Shown here: positions 8,358 to 16,372 of the stretch, one piece after another
Position numbering within the stretch: position 1 is the stretch's first letter
How the letters are laid out: every line of letters begins with the position of its first letter
Assembly: GCF_047634455.1 (NCBI RefSeq)
Contig: NZ_JBLIAI010000007.1
Location: forward strand, 1 to 64,000
DNA length: 64,000 bases
Source of the DNA: Maritalea sp047634455
GTDB lineage: Bacteria > Pseudomonadota > Alphaproteobacteria > Rhizobiales > Devosiaceae
Reading direction: 5' to 3'
Made by a program: the position numbers and the translations under genes
The notes under the pieces: model-generated
The model's input: only the letters and a program-made list of their open reading frames with translations
The model's database searches: none
What the model was told of the DNA's origin: nothing

Positions 8358-9700
8358 TGATTTCTAAGAACCTTTCGATTGCATGGCGTGTTTTCTTGTT
8401 CACGGCACTAGGTTTGAGCATTGGCCTTGTGTTGATGGGCGTCCTGCTGTCAAACCTTTATTCGCAATCTCTTACCCGAAATATTGATGAAATTGCCATT
8501 CGCCAGTCAGATGCGCTTATCGCGCGTATTTTGGTTGAAGATGAAGATGGCCTTTCGAACCTCCCCTCCATTGATCCTCGATACACACAACCAAATTCTG
8601 GGTGGTATTGGCAGATTGTCGACGCCAGCGGCAGCATCTCAAGCGTGTCATCTTCAGCTTTTGGTGTTGTCCTGCCAATATTGGAAGAACAATTTGACCC
8701 CGAGAATAAGCGGCGCGGCAATCAAATTGACGATGACGGAAACCGGTTGCGGATATTTGAACGCAAATTATTCATAAATGAAACTGATCAGATCATCATT
8801 ACCGTCACCGCAGACTGGGATGCTGTTGGAAGCGAAGTGTCCAAATTTCAAGGTCAGGCGTTTACGGTTTTGCTTGTCATTGGGTTCTTTTTGGCTGTGC
8901 TATGCGCGCTTGTAGCGCGCCTTAGTCTTGGGCCACTATTGCGTCTGTCGGCGGAGGTGGAAGCTGTCCGCACAGGTGAACACGCAAAGATTAATGGTGA
9001 TTTTCCAAAGGAAATTTCGCCAGTAAAGCTGGAAATCAACGCCCTATTGGATGTGAACGATAAAATCCTAGAGCGGGCGAAGAACCAGGTTGGAGATTTG
9101 GCTCACGGCCTAAAGACGCCGATTGCGGTCATGCGCAATGAGTTATCGGACCATGGCCTGCACATCGCCGATCAACAGCTCGACAAAATGCAAAATATCG
9201 TTTCCAGATACCTTGATCGGGCGCAACTTGCCGCGCGCACGGCGGCCCGAGGTAAAAAAACCGATGTTCGTAGCGCCACAAGCCGAATTGTGTCCGTCAT
9301 GAATAAACTCTATCCAGACAAAACGGCCAGTTTGGTTCTTGTCGGAAATTCCGATTTCACCTTCCGTGGTGACGCCGAGGACTTTGACGAGCTTGTTGGC
9401 AACATTGTTGACAACGCGATGAAGTGGGCGAAAACACGAGTTGAAATTTCGCTTCAAAACAAAAGTCGATCGCGTTTGGCAGTCATCGTGGAAGACGATG
9501 GTGCCGGCCTTTCGCTCAAAGAGCAACGGTCTGTGTTTGAACGCGGCAAACGACTTGACGAACAGGTTCAAGGGAGCGGATTGGGGCTTGGTATTGTAAG
9601 CGAGTTGATCTCAGTGTATGGAGGCGAAATTGAACTCGGAACTGCCAAAATCGGAGGTTTGCGCGTATGTATGACTTTGCCTGCAATAACCAAGGCTTGA
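8357..9700 (+). CDS. Sensor histidine kinase (FeuQ-like)
   Basis: 447 aa, GTG start overlapping the regulator stop (TAGTG). Two membrane helices (about residues 9-32 and 170-193) flank a periplasmic sensor of about 135 residues. A HAMP-like linker follows, then the H-box DLAHGLKTP with probable phospho-acceptor His250, N-box DNAMKWA and G-box GSGLGLGIV. The partner is the regulator encoded directly upstream. The periplasmic loop would be the place for contact with the small exported protein encoded before it. Confidence 0.85.
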   Translation: MISKNLSIAWRVFLFTALGLSIGLVLMGVLLSNLYSQSLTRNIDEIAIRQSDALIARILVEDEDGLSNLPSIDPRYTQPNSGWYWQIVDASGSISSVSSSAFGVVLPILEEQFDPENKRRGNQIDDDGNRLRIFERKLFINETDQIIITVTADWDAVGSEVSKFQGQAFTVLLVIGFFLAVLCALVARLSLGPLLRLSAEVEAVRTGEHAKINGDFPKEISPVKLEINALLDVNDKILERAKNQVGDLAHGLKTPIAVMRNELSDHGLHIADQQLDKMQNIVSRYLDRAQLAARTAARGKKTDVRSATSRIVSVMNKLYPDKTASLVLVGNSDFTFRGDAEDFDELVGNIVDNAMKWAKTRVEISLQNKSRSRLAVIVEDDGAGLSLKEQRSVFERGKRLDEQVQGSGLGLGIVSELISVYGGEIELGTAKIGGLRVCMTLPAITKA

Positions 9701-9751
9701 GTACCACAATTCTGCCGCAAACTACGGCATTGTGTCTGATGGGAGAATACC

Positions 9752-10210
9752 ATGGTTAACTATTTCAAGACGGCAACTTTTTTAGTGCTGATATTCGCGT
9801 TGGGCGCATGTGCGCGTTTTGAAACGCCGCTGGGCGCGAATAAAGCCGCTTCGTCACAGAGCTTGGGTGCGGCCCAAGACACGAATGCGATCGCACCAAG
9901 CACAGAGTTTGCTGACAATGGAATTCTGTCATTTCTGCCGAACGAGGTTCTGACAAAGTTAAGCTCACGTGAAAAAAATGAAGCTGCAAGCGCCCAGTTC
10001 TTTGCCCTTCAATATGGGCGCGTGGGTGCGACACGAGAGTGGACCGCAGATAGCGCAACGCGTGGCGAAATTAGCGTTGGACCGTACATCAAAGTCAATA
10101 AGCTCGATTGTCGTGAATTCAGTCACATCGTAATTGTTGGTGATGATCGCTACACCAAGTCCGGCACCTCATGCAGAGAGCAGGATGGCCAGTGGACGGT
10201 CGTTAGTTAA
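9752..10210 (+). CDS. RT0821/Lpp0805-type surface lipoprotein (17-kDa-antigen-like)
   Basis: 152 aa. The signal peptide ends in the lipobox LGAC (Cys20), so it is probably an outer-membrane lipoprotein. The C-terminal 70 residues (EWTADSATRGEISVGPYI, CREFSHIVIVGD) match the surface-antigen fold common in Rickettsiales and Rhizobiales. The last two cysteines (DCREF and TSCRE) could pair. GGGAGA precedes the ATG. In rhizobia a similar gene often sits between the FeuPQ-like system and the ccm operon, as it does here apart from the insert that follows. Confidence 0.7.
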   Translation: MVNYFKTATFLVLIFALGACARFETPLGANKAASSQSLGAAQDTNAIAPSTEFADNGILSFLPNEVLTKLSSREKNEAASAQFFALQYGRVGATREWTADSATRGEISVGPYIKVNKLDCREFSHIVIVGDDRYTKSGTSCREQDGQWTVVS

Positions 10211-10252
10211 GCAGTCAACTAAAAGTGTTTGTTTACTTATACTTGATAGTGT

Positions 10253-10269
10253 CTCACTTGTGAGTTTTT
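10253..10269 (+). terminator. Weak terminator-like hairpin after the lipoprotein gene
   Basis: CTCAC TT GTGAG is followed by TTTTT. The stem is only 4-5 bp, so termination would be weak. It lies 42 nt after the lipoprotein stop and 18 nt before the next start. Confidence 0.3.
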
Positions 10270-10287
10270 AATCGTTTTGGTTTAGTG

Positions 10288-11586
10288 ATGCGCCGTTCCC
10301 CATTAGAGCAACTAAGTGAATTGAGCAATATGCGCTCAACAGCCAAAGTGTCGGCAAAAACCGATACGGTAAGCTATGCTGATGATGACGCGATTGCAGC
10401 TGTCCAAAATGATATGGCAATTGAGCGTATCTCGGCTGAATTGGCACCTGTCCTTTTAGACGGCCAGCCAGAAGTGTTTGGCGCAGGAATTTGTCGTGTG
10501 TCGCTGAATAGGTTTTGGCATTGGGCGCAGAGAGATATAAATCCTTCAGAATTTGCGGAAATTAACAACTCCCTCGGGGGGCATAGACAGCCTAGCGAGC
10601 GCGATATTGAAATTTCGCTCAATAGAATTGTTGAGATCGTGACGCCACTTCTTGGTGAATGTGCCGCCGATGCTGAGCTGAAACGACGATTGTCCATACA
10701 AATGGGCGGCGACGATGTATTTGATGTGGTTCCCATTATCTTGATTGCCTTTAGCTATATTGGCTACATCAAGAGTGGTGTCAATCTTGGGCGTGAGCTT
10801 AGCGCACATGAGGAACCCGAAGCTTTAAGTTACGCACTCGAGCAGATGCAGTTTCCCTCAATAGAGACCAAAAAGCTGTGGTGCCAATCATTTACCTCAG
10901 GTATTGCACGTCCAGATTTTTTGGCCGCTGCAATTGCCAAATTGAGCTATGCGACAACAGAAGATGCGATAAAAAAGACCGGATTTGGTGAATTTGTTGA
11001 TGCGCTTCTGGTCAATGCACAGCAGCAGACCGAGATTATTGAAAACCAATCGGGCCTATTTCGCGATATTGATCTTACGTGTCGGGCAATCGATAGATTT
11101 CATCATATTGCCCGGGGACTTCAATTCCATCTCGATTTGTCGAAATCTTCAGCGTGGAATGCTTCTTTAGAGCGACTGGTCAAACGTGGTGCAAGTTCAC
11201 TGAGCAAAAAATTCTCTGACATTTTACACGATGTGAGCAAAGTTTTGCGACCAGCCCCAAAAGGGGTAGCTTCAGTTCGGTTGGACCCAGCGGACGTCCT
11301 GCAGGCGTATAACGGCCTATACATTATGGCGGCAACTAGACCCGCCCGAGAATCCCTTGCTGTTAACGCTGTGGTTGATCGCGTGTGGAAAGATGTCGGC
11401 ACTTCGTTGGAAGCAATGGTGGATCGAATATTTGAACATTTCAAACATACAACAGGCAGCGATGCTTTCGATGTGGCACAAGTTGATATTGTAATCAAAT
11501 TTTGTTCAATTCGGTTTGGTGCCGAATATGCTTCGATCCTTCGAAGGAACAAAGACAATATCGTTCGTAGGGCAGGCGGTAGCTAA
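10288..11586 (+). CDS. Hypothetical protein, unrecognised
   Basis: 432 aa from ATG 10288 (a GTG sits one codon earlier). I do not recognise a family. The protein is soluble-looking and mostly helical by composition. It has an acidic/serine-rich N-terminal 60 residues and one moderately hydrophobic segment (VVPIILIAFSYIGYI, about 145-160). No signal peptide, Walker motif or HTH motif is evident. It stands alone on the plus strand, converges on the oxidoreductase pair, and its stop codon runs directly into the CCAAGT repeat. It interrupts the usual lipoprotein-ccm neighbourhood. Confidence 0.75.
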   Translation: MRRSPLEQLSELSNMRSTAKVSAKTDTVSYADDDAIAAVQNDMAIERISAELAPVLLDGQPEVFGAGICRVSLNRFWHWAQRDINPSEFAEINNSLGGHRQPSERDIEISLNRIVEIVTPLLGECAADAELKRRLSIQMGGDDVFDVVPIILIAFSYIGYIKSGVNLGRELSAHEEPEALSYALEQMQFPSIETKKLWCQSFTSGIARPDFLAAAIAKLSYATTEDAIKKTGFGEFVDALLVNAQQQTEIIENQSGLFRDIDLTCRAIDRFHHIARGLQFHLDLSKSSAWNASLERLVKRGASSLSKKFSDILHDVSKVLRPAPKGVASVRLDPADVLQAYNGLYIMAATRPARESLAVNAVVDRVWKDVGTSLEAMVDRIFEHFKHTTGSDAFDVAQVDIVIKFCSIRFGAEYASILRRNKDNIVRRAGGS

Positions 11587-11587
11587 T

Positions 11588-11680
11588 CCAAGTCTAAGCC
11601 AAGTCCAAGTCCAAGTCCAAGTCCAAGTCCAAGTCCAAGTCCAAGTCCAAGTCCAAGTCTAATCCAAGTCCAAGTCTAAG
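11588..11680. repeat. (CCAAGT)n hexanucleotide tandem repeat
   Basis: Ten uninterrupted CCAAGT units occupy 11599-11658. They are flanked by further units broken by CTAAG/CTAAT spacers (11588-11593, 11664-11669, 11670-11675). The array fills the whole gap between two convergent genes and includes the TAG stop of the minus-strand gene at 11676-11678. Such a simple-sequence tract is prone to copy-number change by slippage. It is not in a coding frame of either gene except at the very stop. Confidence 0.95.
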
Positions 11681-13532
11681 CCACCAGATTGTTACCCAAG
11701 GTCGCCTTAAACAGTCCGCTTCTTGTTTGTACGAACACGCTTGCGTCTTGCCCAAGTCGCTCACAATCTATTAAAGCTGCAATTTTCTCGTTCTTCACAA
11801 CCACCACGCCGCACAGGTTGGGCTGTTCGTTGACGCCATCACCATCATAAATAAACTGCCCAGCGTTCAATGTTAAGTAACCTTCGGCGTAAATCGAAAC
11901 GAAAGAGGGTGTCTTAAACCTTGATTTTAGCAATTCGCTCATCGCAAGTTTTGTTTGTGCCGATATAGAGTTCGCTGAACCTAAAATTGTGTTTGTCGCT
12001 CTCATTTGTTCGATCGACATATTCACTTCAGAACGTTCGAACAAATACTCGCTGATCGCATTCTGTTCGGGTTGAGGAGAAAAGCTAGGCACGTCTACAT
12101 CTTCGCGAATGCGCGCAATTGAGTGGTGTTTTTCGATTATTGCCAGCGGTTTCGGCGAGCTTTCATATTTGTACATGCCAATATATGTTGGTGGTTCTTC
12201 CGATTGCTGATTCAGCTGTTGGCTGACGACGTGCCGCGCCTGCGCCAGACAGGCTTGCTGAGTGACAGTGCCATGTGCGGAACCTAATATGGAAACGTTT
12301 GAGGTCTGGGTGGTTGTTGGGCTTATTGTGCCATCAACATTCAACTTGCACTTGCCTCCGGATCGAATCCATAGTTTCAAATTCGGTTTGGGTGCATTTG
12401 AGATGATTAGATTTGCAAACCGGCGATTTGCTTTCTGTTCACCTGACAATTGCGAATTGCCGAATTGAACTTCAACATATCCCCTCGCAATTGTAAGGTT
12501 TTCGGCTTTCTGGCCAAAATGCATGTGAATGCCAACGGCTTTCGCAAAATCAATATGGCGGGAAGTGGGGTCGACGCGAGCGTCATAGATATCATCAACG
12601 GCTATTCCCGCCTCCATCAACAATTGTGCGTGACGATATCCTGAATTTCCAGCAGTGATAACGCTCAATTTGTTTGAAGGCATAACCCCGTAATCCGCCG
12701 CAAGCCTGTGTACCTGATTGGAAAATCTGGTTCGGTGCCCTGCAGCCTGGTCTTCATCGCCATAATCTGCGCCAACACAGAGCACCAGATTATCAAATTT
12801 CGTCCAGCGTAGATATTGCCTGTTTTCTGGGTGATCAGTTTTTGTCGATGAAAACGTCAAAAGTCGATTTTCCCGGACATCAAGTGCAGTGACCAAAGTA
12901 TGGACGGTGATCGACCTATTATTGGCTACTTCCTCTGTTAGGCGATCAATAAGTGATAGCGGCGCTTCCTCATCTTCGGCTTGGCCGTAATAGTCACACA
13001 TCCCCCCCAAACGATCCGCCTGCTCAAGCAGTGTGACGTCTCTGCTCAAGTTGGCTGCCGTAAGCGCAGCCTGTAAACCTGAAATCCCCCCCCCAACAAC
13101 AATCATATCGGCTGAATTGTCTTCATCTAACGGGATATCGCTTGGCACAAAACGATCCGCCGTTGGCGTTTCAATGCAAATCCCCCGCACAGGTGAGAAG
13201 ACTTTTCCAAGTTTGGCAATAATGCTTTGCGTTGGAACAGTTTTCAGCATCATCCCATCTTCAAGTAAACGGTCGCCGTACCATGCGCGATCATGACTTT
13301 TGTCAAGGCGTTCGGTGCACAGATCCCGGATTGTCGTCTGGTTCAAAGCTATTGGTTGGTTGTTTTGACGCCATGTCTGGCAGCCGTTGGCCAGAAGAGC
13401 GCTAAGCAGCGTATCACCCTCAAATCCCCTAAACGACCGGCCGTTAAATACAAAACTAATCAGCTTGTCGCGGTTAATCATCGCGCCCAAAAAGGACCGC
13501 CCCACATCATCTGGAAATCTAAACTGTGTCAT
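11676..13532 (-). CDS. SoxA-like flavin/NAD-binding oxidoreductase, truncated architecture
   Basis: 618 aa. The N-terminal 100 residues resemble the Fer2_4-type domain of sarcosine oxidase alpha subunits (INRDKLISFVFNGRSF, GFEGDTLLSALLANG) but lack a 2Fe-2S cysteine set. A Rossmann dinucleotide-binding domain follows (VVGGGISGLQAAL, residues 145-157). Full SoxA proteins are near 1000 aa and end in a GcvT-like folate domain. No such domain is evident here and the protein stops after about 620 residues. The start at 13532 (MTQFRFPDD) is chosen because it is where similarity begins and it overlaps the upstream gene by only 14 nt. It is the second gene of a two-gene operon. Substrate unknown, possibly an N-methyl or D-amino acid. 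Confidence 0.72.
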   Translation of the reverse strand: MTQFRFPDDVGRSFLGAMINRDKLISFVFNGRSFRGFEGDTLLSALLANGCQTWRQNNQPIALNQTTIRDLCTERLDKSHDRAWYGDRLLEDGMMLKTVPTQSIIAKLGKVFSPVRGICIETPTADRFVPSDIPLDEDNSADMIVVGGGISGLQAALTAANLSRDVTLLEQADRLGGMCDYYGQAEDEEAPLSLIDRLTEEVANNRSITVHTLVTALDVRENRLLTFSSTKTDHPENRQYLRWTKFDNLVLCVGADYGDEDQAAGHRTRFSNQVHRLAADYGVMPSNKLSVITAGNSGYRHAQLLMEAGIAVDDIYDARVDPTSRHIDFAKAVGIHMHFGQKAENLTIARGYVEVQFGNSQLSGEQKANRRFANLIISNAPKPNLKLWIRSGGKCKLNVDGTISPTTTQTSNVSILGSAHGTVTQQACLAQARHVVSQQLNQQSEEPPTYIGMYKYESSPKPLAIIEKHHSIARIREDVDVPSFSPQPEQNAISEYLFERSEVNMSIEQMRATNTILGSANSISAQTKLAMSELLKSRFKTPSFVSIYAEGYLTLNAGQFIYDGDGVNEQPNLCGVVVVKNEKIAALIDCERLGQDASVFVQTRSGLFKATLGNNLVA

Positions 13533-14595
13533 TCTTGAATTCCATGTTGGGCGATGGTGGGTGCGGAACATCGCCACATTTGCGATTATGCGTGCCACGA
13601 GCCTGCCAATATTTTTGGACGCTCGGACTGGGTTTGCCCACCAGCATGTCACTGACACTTGGCATCAAGAACGTTCTCACTGTGCCACCTGAGAACACCC
13701 AGCTCTTTTTCTGTTTCTGAAAGTCTAATAGTGGGGCACCATCCTTTGTATGGACTGCATTATAGGCTCCCATGGCGTGAATTTCCATTTGTTCAAAGCC
13801 AAGAACTTCCTTGCTACAAATTTCAGCAAGGTCGCCAAACGGCAACGGAGCAGAAACCAATATCTTGTTGCCTGTTTGGGCGCGCACGCACATCTGAGTG
13901 TCAACGCAAAATGTCGAATATTTGCTATGTTTGGTGACGTTTTTCACCGCCAGTTTTGTGCCCAAAGTGGGTATCAGAACCGTGCGCAATGCAGCGTTAA
14001 AATAGTGCGGGATCAGATCCTCATCAAGGATGACTGTTTGTGTTGCACTATATTGTTTTGTGCCAGATTTGAGCATTAACCGACCGTCTTTCAGCTGCCG
14101 CGCGTCTTGAAACGCTGAACGATCAAACACGTCCATTCCCACACCCACATAGGCTTGGTGCAGATATTCAAGCGCCGCACGTCGTTTGGGTGCGATCACA
14201 TCGCGGACGGCTAAATAGTCACCTTGAAACCGTGTAGCTTTCCTCTCCGACTGCCGGTCACAGGCAATTAAGGCCCCTTCGATGTAGTGCAAAATCTCTG
14301 CATTTTCCGCGAACGACGCTTTTAACGAAACTTGAAGTCGGTCAAAGCAGTCGCGGCCCGCTCTGCCGGAGAATTGAGTGTGCCATTTTTGAAGGCCCTC
14401 ATGCGCAATCTTGATTGTATCGGGGTCACAATTCCCACCGACCGAAAAGTCTTGGTGGTGCTGCAATGTGTAATCATTCACATGGTCGCGAATGAGCAGC
14501 ACCTTACATTCGTGGCTGCTGACCAACTGGGCAGCTAAAAACGCTGCATCTAAACCGCTGCCGTAAATGGCAAAATCAAATTTTTCAACCTGCAT
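13519..14595 (-). CDS. FAD-dependent oxidoreductase, SoxB/DadA-like partner
   Basis: 358 aa. It begins with a Rossmann fold (FAIYGSGLDAAFLAAQLV, residues 8-25), a variant GxGxxxA dinucleotide-binding motif. The rest is diverged but of the size of DAO-family subunits. GGTVRTFLMPSVSDMLVG near the C-terminus resembles the FAD-contact segment of such enzymes. Its 3 prime end overlaps the SoxA-like gene by 14 nt, so the two products probably form one enzyme. It is divergent from ccmI across a 164-bp AT-rich gap. Family assignment is moderate and the substrate cannot be named. Confidence 0.6.
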   Translation of the reverse strand: MQVEKFDFAIYGSGLDAAFLAAQLVSSHECKVLLIRDHVNDYTLQHHQDFSVGGNCDPDTIKIAHEGLQKWHTQFSGRAGRDCFDRLQVSLKASFAENAEILHYIEGALIACDRQSERKATRFQGDYLAVRDVIAPKRRAALEYLHQAYVGVGMDVFDRSAFQDARQLKDGRLMLKSGTKQYSATQTVILDEDLIPHYFNAALRTVLIPTLGTKLAVKNVTKHSKYSTFCVDTQMCVRAQTGNKILVSAPLPFGDLAEICSKEVLGFEQMEIHAMGAYNAVHTKDGAPLLDFQKQKKSWVFSGGTVRTFLMPSVSDMLVGKPSPSVQKYWQARGTHNRKCGDVPHPPSPNMEFKNDTV

Positions 14596-14759
14596 AAATC
14601 AATCAACAATGCCCAAACTTCTATTCTTGTTGCACCATTTCTCTGCCCCTGCGTCAATCAGTCCTTGGAGAATTCCATGCAAAACCCCATTTATGTTACA
14701 AAAGTCGTTATATAGATATATATAGGTCGCACAGCTTAGGTAAGGAGCCTAGATTATTC

Positions 14760-15914
14760 ATGTTTTTTTGGATCATCGTAGTAATTGTGTGTGTTCTCGC
14801 TGCGTTTGCGCTGCTTGCTCCATTGCGACTAGCCGGTTCAGGCAAGAACGATGGACTAGCCCAAGATGATGAAGAACTCGCAACCGCCCGCGAGTTTTAT
14901 AATCAGCAATTGACCGAGTTACAGCGTGATATGGATTCCGCTAAACTTGGAGCAGAGGAATTCGAAGCCGCAAAACTTGAGCTTGATCATGAGTTCCTGC
15001 GCCAAAGCGCTGCTGCTGACCGAAAGGTGAAGCGCAGTATCGGTATGCCAGTGATTGTAAGTGCCAGCGTCTTGGGAATTTTTGCGATCGCATTTTTGAC
15101 ATACACGTCGATCGGAAATCCGAGTATGGCCAACTCGCCGCTTGAAGAACGAATTCAGCGAGGCGAAAACATTGATATTGTTGAAGCGATCGAGAAAATC
15201 GAACTTCATCTGGCCGAAGTGCCCGACGATTTACAGGGTTGGAAAGTCATTGCGCCGATCTACATGCGACAGCAGGCCTATGACAAAGCAGTGCGCTCAT
15301 TCCGCAATATTGTTCGGATCGAGGGCGAAAGCGCTGACAACTTGACTGATTTGGCCGAAGCCACGATGCTACTCCAACAAGGCGACGCATCCGGTGAGCC
15401 AACCGAATTGCTCAAAAAAGCGGTTTCCATTGAACCCAATCATTTGCGGTCGCAATTCTATCTCGCAGGGGAAGCGACAAATGCTGGTGACAATCAAACA
15501 GCCATCACACTATGGACAAATGTGTTGCGTGGCGCAACAGGGGATGAACCCTGGTTGGAAACGGCACAAGCTGGATTGAAAATGGCTCAAGACGGGTTGC
15601 AATCACCGTTAAACGATCAAAGTGGTCCGACGCAAGAGGACGTAAGCGCTGCCTTGCAATTGTCCCAATCTGAGCGCACAGAAATGATCAGCAATATGGT
15701 CGCGGGGCTTGAAGAACGTTTGTTTTCGTCGGGTGGATCGCCACAAGAATGGCAGCGTTTATTGCGTGCGCTGCTTGTGCAGGGCGAAGTTGACAGTGCG
15801 AAGAAAGCTTTGGCAGGTGCACGCAACGACCTGAAGGATGATAGCGATATCATGGCTGAGTTTGAACAATTGGCCGCAGCTGAGATCGAACAATTAGAGA
15901 AACTGGAACAGTAG
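14760..15914 (+). CDS. ccmI: Cytochrome c biogenesis protein CcmI (CycH)
   Basis: 384 aa. An N-terminal membrane helix (WIIVVIVCVLAAFALLAPL), a short cytoplasmic segment, a second helix near residue 95-115 (PVIVSASVLGIFAIAFL), then a TPR-like periplasmic domain give the classical CcmI layout. CcmI binds apocytochrome c and passes it to the CcmFH haem ligase. A good Shine-Dalgarno (AAGGAG, 14742-14747) precedes the ATG. It is the first gene of the ccmIEFH operon, and its TAG stop abuts the ccmE ATG with no gap. Confidence 0.9.
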   Translation: MFFWIIVVIVCVLAAFALLAPLRLAGSGKNDGLAQDDEELATAREFYNQQLTELQRDMDSAKLGAEEFEAAKLELDHEFLRQSAAADRKVKRSIGMPVIVSASVLGIFAIAFLTYTSIGNPSMANSPLEERIQRGENIDIVEAIEKIELHLAEVPDDLQGWKVIAPIYMRQQAYDKAVRSFRNIVRIEGESADNLTDLAEATMLLQQGDASGEPTELLKKAVSIEPNHLRSQFYLAGEATNAGDNQTAITLWTNVLRGATGDEPWLETAQAGLKMAQDGLQSPLNDQSGPTQEDVSAALQLSQSERTEMISNMVAGLEERLFSSGGSPQEWQRLLRALLVQGEVDSAKKALAGARNDLKDDSDIMAEFEQLAAAEIEQLEKLEQ

Positions 15915-16358
15915 ATGACGCGTAGGCAAAAACGATTAGCAATAATTGCAGGTCTTGGATCTGTGGTTCTGGCTGCAGTCGTCTTTATCGCTTTGGCCAT
16001 GTCGAGCACAGCTGCATTCTTTGTGGTGCCAAGCGAAGTGGAAGAACGTGAAATCGCACAGGGCCAAGCGTTTCGCCTTGGCGGTATTGTGAAATCTGGC
16101 AGTTGGACGCAGACTGACACAGTGCATGATTTTGCAGTGACAGACTGTTTAGTAGATGTTGTCGCGCAATTTGAGGGAATTGTACCCGACCTGTTCCGTG
16201 AAGGGCAGGAAGTCATCTTGGTAGGCGCACTGGACGCAAACGGCACCTTTATTGCGACCAATGTTTTGGCCAAGCACGACGAAAACTATGTCCCTAAGGA
16301 CATGGCAGACCAATTTGAAGAAAAAGGGCTTTGCTCGGGCCACACAGACACGGCATAG
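15915..16358 (+). CDS. ccmE: Haem chaperone CcmE (CycJ)
   Basis: 147 aa, one N-terminal signal-anchor helix and a periplasmic beta-barrel. The haem-binding motif LAKHDENYVP is present; its His forms the covalent haem bond and the Tyr three residues on from the D is the conserved partner. It receives haem from CcmC (not in the window) and delivers it to CcmF. Position directly between ccmI and ccmF is as in rhizobial cycHJKL operons. Confidence 0.95.
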   Translation: MTRRQKRLAIIAGLGSVVLAAVVFIALAMSSTAAFFVVPSEVEEREIAQGQAFRLGGIVKSGSWTQTDTVHDFAVTDCLVDVVAQFEGIVPDLFREGQEVILVGALDANGTFIATNVLAKHDENYVPKDMADQFEEKGLCSGHTDTA

Positions 16359-16372
16359 GACGGTTGTAGCAG

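Noticed and set aside
11588..11680. Hexanucleotide array considered as CRISPR
   Set aside because: Units are 6 bp and contiguous, with no spacers and no cas genes.
13533..13658. 42-codon N-terminal extension of the SoxA-like protein
   Set aside because: It would overlap the upstream gene by 140 nt and shows no family similarity; the start at 13532 has it all.
15617..16273. 218-codon minus-strand frame over ccmI/ccmE
   Set aside because: Low-complexity Thr/Ser/Arg-rich translation, antisense to two well-supported ccm genes.
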